From Balneolales bacterium (GTDB lineage: Bacteria; Bacteroidota; Rhodothermia; Balneolales; Natronogracilivirgulaceae): a stretch of DNA of 5,281 nt. The position numbers and the translations under genes were made by a program. Position 1 is the first letter of the stretch. Each line of letters starts with the position of its first letter. Positions 1 to 5,281 of this stretch are shown piece by piece. The notes beneath the pieces were generated by a model. That model was not told where the DNA came from, searched no databases, and saw only the letters and a program-made list of their open reading frames with translations. The stretch lies in assembly GCA_007135895.1 (NCBI GenBank), contig SLHZ01000124.1:1-5281 (forward strand). The letters run 5' to 3'.

Positions 1-669
1 ACCTATCGTGACAGATGGATTAACCGTCAGATCAAAGTCCGGGAAGCACGCCGTCTGGGCCTTCATCAGCACGAAGAAGTTCGACAGCGTATCGAACATA
101 ATCAGGAAACCATGCTGATCGACGCTTTTAATCAGGCTGTTATGAGACAGTACCAAGACATCAACGTAACACGGTCAGAAGCACAATCCTACTACGAAAG
201 CAATAAAGATAAATTTATCCTGGCCGAACGCCATGTCCGCTACCGCCATTTGATCGCGCGCTCACTGGCAGATGCCCAGAACGCCCGCACCGCACTGCAA
301 AGAGGGCGCAGCTGGAGAGATGTAGCCTCCGAGTTTTCGGTTGATCCCGCAATGGCGATTCGCCACTCACAGCGATACTGGCCAATCTCATCGGCAGCGC
401 TTGAATTCGAACCGCTGCACAATTTCCTGCAGATCATCGGTGTCAGTGAGATATCACCTATCCGAAGAATCGGGGATCAGTTTCATTTTGTTCAGCTCAT
501 GGAGAGTCGTGATGCCGGAGAACATCCGCAAGTCGACTGGATTATCGATCAGATTACCGATTGGCTGGAACTGGACAAACGTCGAAAGTACCTCAGATCG
601 GTCGAACAGAATCTTTATCTGCAGGCCAAGGCAACCAATGAACTGCAAGTTTTTGAAATACCACAATAA
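1..669 (+). CDS. SurA-type parvulin peptidyl-prolyl isomerase, 5'-truncated
   Basis: The frame is open from base 1 to the TAA at 667-669 (222 codons), so the true start and any signal peptide lie left of the window. The ATG at 112 is internal: the codons before it read as the same helical, charged SurA N-terminal-type chaperone domain (visible residues 1-60). A parvulin-like domain follows (about 79-170). It opens with VRYRHLIA, which matches the usual ARHILV strand and keeps its His (83). It ends near FHFVQL, which keeps the second conserved His (162). The middle is degenerate: the usual YSD is FSV, and the Gly-Gly-x-Leu loop is missing. A charged helical tail ends the protein. The likely role is periplasmic chaperone or weak isomerase for envelope proteins, paired with the SurA-like protein encoded 48 bases downstream. 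Family assignment is fairly sure; catalytic activity is doubtful. Confidence 0.82.
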   Translation, partial: TYRDRWINRQIKVREARRLGLHQHEEVRQRIEHNQETMLIDAFNQAVMRQYQDINVTRSEAQSYYESNKDKFILAERHVRYRHLIARSLADAQNARTALQRGRSWRDVASEFSVDPAMAIRHSQRYWPISSAALEFEPLHNFLQIIGVSEISPIRRIGDQFHFVQLMESRDAGEHPQVDWIIDQITDWLELDKRRKYLRSVEQNLYLQAKATNELQVFEIPQ

Positions 670-717
670 GTCCACTGTCACCAGGAAACCGGTCATGCCG
701 GCTTTATCCGCCCCATT
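670..717 (+). other. intergenic spacer before the SurA-like gene
   Basis: This is the longest gap in the window at 48 bases. It holds an imperfect inverted repeat (about 686-705, AAACCGG and CCGGcTTT around a five-base loop). No T-run follows it, so it is not a convincing terminator. The last bases before the ATG are pyrimidine-rich with no Shine-Dalgarno motif. I see no clear promoter, so readthrough from the upstream gene is the simplest reading. An RNA-processing or stability hairpin is possible but unproven. Confidence 0.25.
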
Positions 718-2106
718 ATGCGAATTCTTTTTATAGCACTTTCATGGCTGCTCTTCAGCCTCACCGCTGCAGCTCAGAACCGGCAGGTCGCCGACCAGAT
801 CGTAGCGGTCGTCAATGATCATATGATACTCAAATCGGATGTCGACCGTCAGCTATCTGAATTCATGCAGCAGGCCCGTGTCACCGAATTTGATGAGCAG
901 ATGTGGTACTATGTTCTTGAAACCATCATCGATAATTTTGTTCTGGTTGAAAAAGCCCGGATCGATTCGGTTATTATCAGCGATTCCGAGTTGGACCGCC
1001 AGCTCAACCAGCGTATTGATCAGCTGGTTCAGCAGGTTGGCAGCGAACGTGAGCTTGAACGTGCTTTTGGAATGCCCATTATTGAAATCAAAGCACAGTA
1101 TTCCGATGAGTTCCGGCAGGATATGCTGATCAATCGCATGCGCCAGATAAAAATGGAGCAAATCAACATCACCCGGCCGGAAGTACGCGAGTTCTTTGAG
1201 TCCATCCCCGTCGACTCACTGCCCATCATACCCGAGTCGGTATCACTCTCACATATCGTTGTGATTCCTCCTCCCAAACCGGATGCCAGGGAAAACGCAC
1301 GCAATCTGGCCATCGCTCTTCGCGATTCATTACTGAACCATGGGGCCTCCATGGATGACCTTGCCAGCCGCTACAGTGACGGACCAACCGCATCACGCGG
1401 CGGTCAGCTGCCCATGGTGGCAACCACCGATCTGCTTCCCGAATACGCCGCAGCTGCCGCAGCTCTTGAAACCGGTGAAATATCGGAAGTGGTCAGCACG
1501 AATCAGGGCTTCCACATCATCCGATTACTGGAACGCCAGGGACAAAATATTGCCACACAGCATATCCTTATCACTGTTGCCGGAGAAGAACTGGATGAAG
1601 ACTACGCCCTGGAGAAACTCACGGCTATCCGTGACAGTGTGTACCATCATAACCGTACTTTTGCACAAATGGCCCGCCGACACTCCGATGACCGCATAAC
1701 CGCTCCTGCAGGGGGTTTGCTTACGGATCCTCAAACCGGACAGCGCCATATTGCCATCAGCAATCTGGAGCCTTCGCTCTATCGTATCGTCCTGCTGCTG
1801 GAAGAATCCGGTGATATCTCGCCCCCACGGTCACATACATACGGTGAAGAACAAAAAAGCGCATTCCGCATCGTACGCCTGAACGAGCGCATCCCCGAGC
1901 ACAGAGCCAGCATGGAACAAGACTATCAGCTGATTCGCAGTTTTGCCCTGCAACAGAAGATGCAGCAGGAGCTGAGCAAATGGATATCCGGGCTGCGAAA
2001 TGAAGTTTATGTCGAATACCGCATACCCGTTCCGGATCTTGATCCCGAAGATATGCCGGATATGTTTGAAGCACCCCTGCCGGATACCGCGACCGAACCC
2101 ATGTAA
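718..2106 (+). CDS. surA: SurA-like periplasmic chaperone / peptidyl-prolyl isomerase
   Basis: This 462-residue protein is about the length of SurA-family chaperones. The start at 718 is supported by a good signal peptide: MR, a hydrophobic core (residues 3-15), then TAAA with likely cleavage after Ala19. A SurA N-terminal chaperone domain follows (about 22-165), opening with QIVAVVND and the ILKSDVDRQL helix typical of the family. Parvulin domain 1 (about 174-272) has LSHIVV (His179), YSD (Asp221), GGQLP (228-232) and GFHIIRL (His266), so its signature is intact. Parvulin domain 2 (about 279-390) has QHILI (His282), HSD (Asp324) and GGLL (332-335), but its last motif reads AFRIVRL with Arg384 in place of His. 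A C-terminal helix and an acidic, proline-rich tail (about 440-462) close it. There are no cysteines. SurA proteins escort unfolded outer-membrane proteins across the periplasm; that role here is inferred from architecture. It lies 14 bases upstream of the MoxR gene. Confidence 0.9.
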   Translation: MRILFIALSWLLFSLTAAAQNRQVADQIVAVVNDHMILKSDVDRQLSEFMQQARVTEFDEQMWYYVLETIIDNFVLVEKARIDSVIISDSELDRQLNQRIDQLVQQVGSERELERAFGMPIIEIKAQYSDEFRQDMLINRMRQIKMEQINITRPEVREFFESIPVDSLPIIPESVSLSHIVVIPPPKPDARENARNLAIALRDSLLNHGASMDDLASRYSDGPTASRGGQLPMVATTDLLPEYAAAAAALETGEISEVVSTNQGFHIIRLLERQGQNIATQHILITVAGEELDEDYALEKLTAIRDSVYHHNRTFAQMARRHSDDRITAPAGGLLTDPQTGQRHIAISNLEPSLYRIVLLLEESGDISPPRSHTYGEEQKSAFRIVRLNERIPEHRASMEQDYQLIRSFALQQKMQQELSKWISGLRNEVYVEYRIPVPDLDPEDMPDMFEAPLPDTATEPM

Positions 2107-2120
2107 CACACCCCTTTTCC

Positions 2121-3119
2121 ATGAGCAAAGATTTAAAATTCAACAAGACAGACCAGGCATTGTCATTTACCCGGCATTTTCAGGACCTCAAAAACGAGAT
2201 CGCCAAAGTGGTGGTCGGCCAGAGTGATATTGTCGAGCAGCTTCTGATTTCTCTTTTTTCCCGGGGCCACTGCATCCTGGTAGGTGTGCCGGGATTGGCC
2301 AAGACTCTCCTGATCCGTACCTTGTCACAAAGCCTCAATCTCAGTTTCAACAGAATACAGTTCACGCCCGACCTGATGCCCGGTGATATCACCGGTACGG
2401 AGATCATCGAAGAAGAAACAGCCAGCGGACGCAAATCCTTCCGTTTTATCAAAGGGCCTCTTTTCGCCAATATCATCCTCGCCGATGAGATAAACCGAAC
2501 CCCGCCCAAAACACAGGCCGCACTGCTGGAATCCATGCAGGAGTATCAGGTCACAGCAGGCGGTCAGCGTCATCAGCTGGAAAAACCTTTTTTTGTCCTG
2601 GCAACCCAGAATCCCATTGAGCAGGAAGGCACCTACCCGCTTCCGGAAGCGCAGCTCGATCGTTTCATGTTTAATCTGTGGCTTGACTACCCCTCCTTCA
2701 GCGAGGAAATCGATATTGTCCACCAGACAACAGCACCCCGGGAAGTATCGGTCCAGCCTGTTCTTGATGCTGCGCAGATCATGGCCTATCAGGAACTGGT
2801 GCGCGAAGTGCCTGTGCCGCGCAGTGTCCTGGAGTATGCCGTCAATCTGGTATCCATGACACGTCCCGACACACCGAAAGTCCCCGGTTTCATCAACAAG
2901 TACATGAGCTGGGGTGCAGGGCCCCGCGCATCGCAATATCTGATCCTTGGCGGCAAAGCCCTGGCCCTCTCCGAAGGGCGTTACAACGTCAATGAAGAAG
3001 ACATCCGGAAACTGGCAGTTCCGGTTCTGAGACATCGCATTGTCACCAATTATGCGGCAGAAGCCGAAGGTCTCACCTCGGTCAACCTGATTACCAGACT
3101 GCTGGACCACAAAAGGTAA
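2121..3119 (+). CDS. moxR: MoxR-family AAA+ ATPase
   Basis: This 332-residue protein has the usual MoxR length and all core AAA+ motifs. Walker A is GVPGLAKT (55-62). After it comes the MoxR signature FTPDLMPGDITG (81-92). Walker B is ILADEINR (119-126, Asp122 and Glu123). Sensor 1 is ATQNP (Asn164), followed by the EQEGTYPLPEAQLDRF stretch (167-182) with Arg181 as probable arginine finger. WGAGPRASQ (264-272) holds sensor-2 Arg269. A C-terminal lid domain completes it. No signal peptide or membrane segment is seen, so it is cytoplasmic. MoxR ATPases are thought to work as chaperone-like machines with vWA-domain partners. The next gene, 19 bases downstream, encodes such a protein and is the obvious candidate partner. 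Substrate unknown. The symbol is used at family level only. Confidence 0.95.
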   Translation: MSKDLKFNKTDQALSFTRHFQDLKNEIAKVVVGQSDIVEQLLISLFSRGHCILVGVPGLAKTLLIRTLSQSLNLSFNRIQFTPDLMPGDITGTEIIEEETASGRKSFRFIKGPLFANIILADEINRTPPKTQAALLESMQEYQVTAGGQRHQLEKPFFVLATQNPIEQEGTYPLPEAQLDRFMFNLWLDYPSFSEEIDIVHQTTAPREVSVQPVLDAAQIMAYQELVREVPVPRSVLEYAVNLVSMTRPDTPKVPGFINKYMSWGAGPRASQYLILGGKALALSEGRYNVNEEDIRKLAVPVLRHRIVTNYAAEAEGLTSVNLITRLLDHKR

Positions 3120-3138
3120 CACCAACACATTCCTCTGC

Positions 3139-5281
3139 ATGGATATCCAATTTGACGGTTTCCAGAACAGTATCCCTGCCATAGTAATCATGATACTGCT
3201 GGCAGGAGCCCTGGTATTATCCTTTTGGACCTACATCCATGCCCGCGGTGTTTCCGCCCGCTCACGGATCATTTTGTCATCTCTGCGTTTCCTCTGCTTC
3301 CTCATTCTGATACTGGTACTGCTCAACCCCTTGTTCATCATCAGCGAGCAGCTGACCGTTCCCGCCCGAATTTCTCTCATTCTCGATAACAGCCAAAGCA
3401 CCACACTGGTCAAAGGCGATTACGAAGGAGAACAACGCTACCGGCAACTGGTAAACGGCCTGCTGGATCCTGACGGAGCCGTCTCGGAAATAGAATGGGA
3501 TATTTTCGGATTTGACGCCGATCTTTTTGAGATCGATCCGGACGATGATCTGGTCTCGTCACTGACTCTGGACGGCACACGAACCGATATCGACCGGGCG
3601 CTGACCAGCTACCTCGAGCTTCATGATGGCAGCGAGGCGCTCATTCTCTTTACCGATGGCATTGTGACAAGTGGCCGTGATCCATCCATGACAGCAACCA
3701 GAATACCGGTTCCGGTTTTCACCATCGGTATTGGTGATACCAGCCGGCTCAACGATATTGCCGTTCAAAGCGTGGCTCATGTCCCGGCAGCTTCCATCAA
3801 CAGCCGAATACCGGTGGACGTTAGCGTACGGAATGATGGTTTTCCCGATATGGACATCCCTGTGCAATTATGGGAGGGTGAAACTTTGATCGGGGAAGAA
3901 ACCATCCGATCAGCCAGTATGAGATCCGTTCGACAGCTCCGCTTTACACTGGAGCTGGAGCAAGAGGGCCTGAGGGCATTCCGGATCCACATCCCGGAAA
4001 CAGAAGGAGAATGGACAACCGATAATAACACCTACTACTTCAATGTTAATGTCAGCGATGACCGCATACGGATCCTTCACCTCTCCTACGCAATTCATCC
4101 CGACGTTCGGGCCCTGCGCAGGCTGCTGGAAGAAGACAAACAGATATCACTGGAAACAAGAACGTGGATCTCCGGAGATCGCTATTCCGAAGGAGTTCTT
4201 CCAGACCGCGCCGATACGCTGGATCTGGTCATACTTCATGGGTTCCCCGCCCGACAGGTTCCGCAAGATCACGCCCGGTTCGTAGCACGTCAGTTTGCTG
4301 ACAATGCCTTGTTTGTTATCGCGGCTCCCGGACAGGATCTGGCCAGGCTGTCCTCTCTGCTGCCCGGAAGACTCCCGGTTCGGCACCAGGAGAATCATGC
4401 GTGGTTCGAAGTTCAGCCACTTTTTTCCGCCGAACGAGCCGATCATCCCGTTCTTGATTTTAACAGACCGGACGACTTGCGCCTCCCTCCGCTGCGCGGC
4501 AGTATCGGAAATGTCCAGACAACCTCCATTGCCAACGTACTAATGGAATCGGCTTACCGTGGCACTCCTGCAGGTACACCTCTTGTGGCTGTTCAGACTA
4601 CTTCTGACTATCACACCGCTTTTTTTAACGGGTACAACTTCTATCGATGGATGTTAAGCCCAAGAGAGCACACCCGGGATTTCTGGGAAAAACTGTTCAA
4701 CAATATGACCAAATGGTCGGCCGCCACTCCGGACGAGCAGCTTCTGGATTTAAGACCGCTGGAGCCCTCCTTTCAGATCGGGGAGCCGGTACGGTTTCGG
4801 GCCTACCTCAGGAACGAGGCTTTTTTACCCGAAGAAAACGGAGTAATTGAATTGTCACTCAGTGACCATCTCGAGCAAGAGCGCCGCTATATCATGAGCA
4901 ATGATGGGCGCGGATGGTATTCTCTGGAAATGGATCATCTTCCGGAGGGAAGCTACCGCTACCAGGGTCGTGCCACACGCGGTGAACGTGTAATCGATGA
5001 ACGGGAAGGCGAGTTTGTCATTGGTGGTGTAAACCGTGAATTCATCCGTACCATCCGCAACGACGATCTTCTCTCTTTCATTGCAGGTCGCACCGGGGGT
5101 ACCTTTCTTCCGCACAATCAGGCGGATCATCTGCCCGAACTGCTGGCCGAAGAAATTGGTGTTGTCCAGAGAACAGAGACCGTTTCAAGAACCATTATGG
5201 TTCACCGGAATCCTTTCTGGTTCCTGCTGATTCTTCTTCTTCTTACCATTGAGTGGGTTATCCGGAAGTACAAATCGATCG
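3139..5281 (+). CDS. membrane-anchored vWA-domain protein with amidotransferase-like domain, 3'-truncated
   Basis: The frame is open from ATG 3139 to the window edge (714 codons). An in-frame TGA at 3088-3090 with no ATG, GTG or TTG between fixes the start. Membrane helices lie at about 12-33 and 49-69, joined by an Arg-rich loop; with the positive-inside rule this puts the bulk in the periplasm. The vWA domain (about 77-205) has an intact metal-binding site: Asp83, Ser85 and Ser87 (DNSQS), Thr149 (TRTDI) and Asp173 (FTDG). Next are an Ig/CARDB-like region (about 207-305), a class I glutamine-amidotransferase-like fold (about 309-420), a second Ig-like region (about 540-630) and a tail with AGRTGGTF. 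A last helix (about 693-708) is followed by basic residues, so the end is probably near. The only cysteine is Cys53 in helix 2, so the amidotransferase-like domain cannot be catalytic. Likely partner of the adjacent MoxR ATPase. Exact function unknown. Confidence 0.9.
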   Translation, partial: MDIQFDGFQNSIPAIVIMILLAGALVLSFWTYIHARGVSARSRIILSSLRFLCFLILILVLLNPLFIISEQLTVPARISLILDNSQSTTLVKGDYEGEQRYRQLVNGLLDPDGAVSEIEWDIFGFDADLFEIDPDDDLVSSLTLDGTRTDIDRALTSYLELHDGSEALILFTDGIVTSGRDPSMTATRIPVPVFTIGIGDTSRLNDIAVQSVAHVPAASINSRIPVDVSVRNDGFPDMDIPVQLWEGETLIGEETIRSASMRSVRQLRFTLELEQEGLRAFRIHIPETEGEWTTDNNTYYFNVNVSDDRIRILHLSYAIHPDVRALRRLLEEDKQISLETRTWISGDRYSEGVLPDRADTLDLVILHGFPARQVPQDHARFVARQFADNALFVIAAPGQDLARLSSLLPGRLPVRHQENHAWFEVQPLFSAERADHPVLDFNRPDDLRLPPLRGSIGNVQTTSIANVLMESAYRGTPAGTPLVAVQTTSDYHTAFFNGYNFYRWMLSPREHTRDFWEKLFNNMTKWSAATPDEQLLDLRPLEPSFQIGEPVRFRAYLRNEAFLPEENGVIELSLSDHLEQERRYIMSNDGRGWYSLEMDHLPEGSYRYQGRATRGERVIDEREGEFVIGGVNREFIRTIRNDDLLSFIAGRTGGTFLPHNQADHLPELLAEEIGVVQRTETVSRTIMVHRNPFWFLLILLLLTIEWVIRKYKSI

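Noticed and set aside
112..114. ATG at 112 as the start of the first gene.
   Set aside because: The frame is open to base 1, and the upstream codons encode sequence continuous with the SurA N-terminal-type domain. Starting at 112 would also leave a periplasmic protein without a signal peptide.
684..709. An imperfect hairpin between the two SurA-type genes as an intrinsic terminator.
   Set aside because: The stem is short with a bulge and no T-run follows. Terminating here would separate genes that otherwise look co-transcribed.
1757..2146. A 129-codon minus-strand frame opposite the 3' end of the SurA-like gene.
   Set aside because: It is antisense to a well-supported gene. Its translation is Arg- and Cys-rich with no domain, and it overlaps the start of moxR.
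2325..3191. A 288-codon open frame on the minus strand opposite moxR.
   Set aside because: It lies almost wholly antisense to a complete MoxR gene with all its motifs. Its translation shows no recognisable domain and is rich in scattered Cys, typical of a shadow frame.
4043..4850. Short plus-strand frames of 67-82 codons inside the vWA gene.
   Set aside because: They are out of frame with a continuous 714-codon coding frame that has recognisable domains, so they are shadows.
1..5281. CRISPR arrays, tRNA or rRNA genes, insertion sequences, or direct repeats.
   Set aside because: No spaced repeats, tRNA-like folds, transposase motifs or terminal repeats were seen; coding sequence fills almost the whole window.

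Overview
The window is a single, tightly packed block of plus-strand genes with no minus-strand gene that I can support. GC content is moderate. Gaps between genes are 48, 14 and 19 bases, which suggests one operon that starts left of the window and continues to or past its right edge. The start codons are preceded by pyrimidine-rich sequence with no Shine-Dalgarno motif. Together with the gene content this points to the Bacteroidota / Rhodothermota / Balneolota group. That placement is an inference, because no rRNA or marker gene is present.

Left half: a 5'-truncated SurA-type parvulin protein (1-669) is followed by a complete secreted SurA-like chaperone with two parvulin domains (718-2106). 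The two share a recognisable linker between the chaperone domain and the first parvulin domain, so they look like tandem paralogues that have diverged. The first has lost much of the parvulin active-site signature.

Right half: a complete MoxR-family AAA+ ATPase (2121-3119) is followed by a large inner-membrane protein with a von Willebrand factor A (vWA) domain. This last reading frame is open from 3139 to the window edge, with 714 codons visible. It has two N-terminal membrane helices, a vWA domain with an intact metal site, Ig-like regions, a cysteine-less glutamine-amidotransferase-like domain and a C-terminal membrane helix. It appears to lack only its last few residues.

How they may work together: the SurA-like proteins would fold or escort outer-membrane and periplasmic proteins. 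MoxR ATPases usually act with vWA proteins as chaperone-like or metal-insertion systems. Here the predicted vWA domain faces the periplasm, so the operon reads as an envelope-biogenesis or envelope-stress module. I see no mobile element, CRISPR array, RNA gene or clear terminator. No exotic system is evident; the most interesting parts are the poorly characterised vWA/amidotransferase-like protein and its direct pairing with MoxR.
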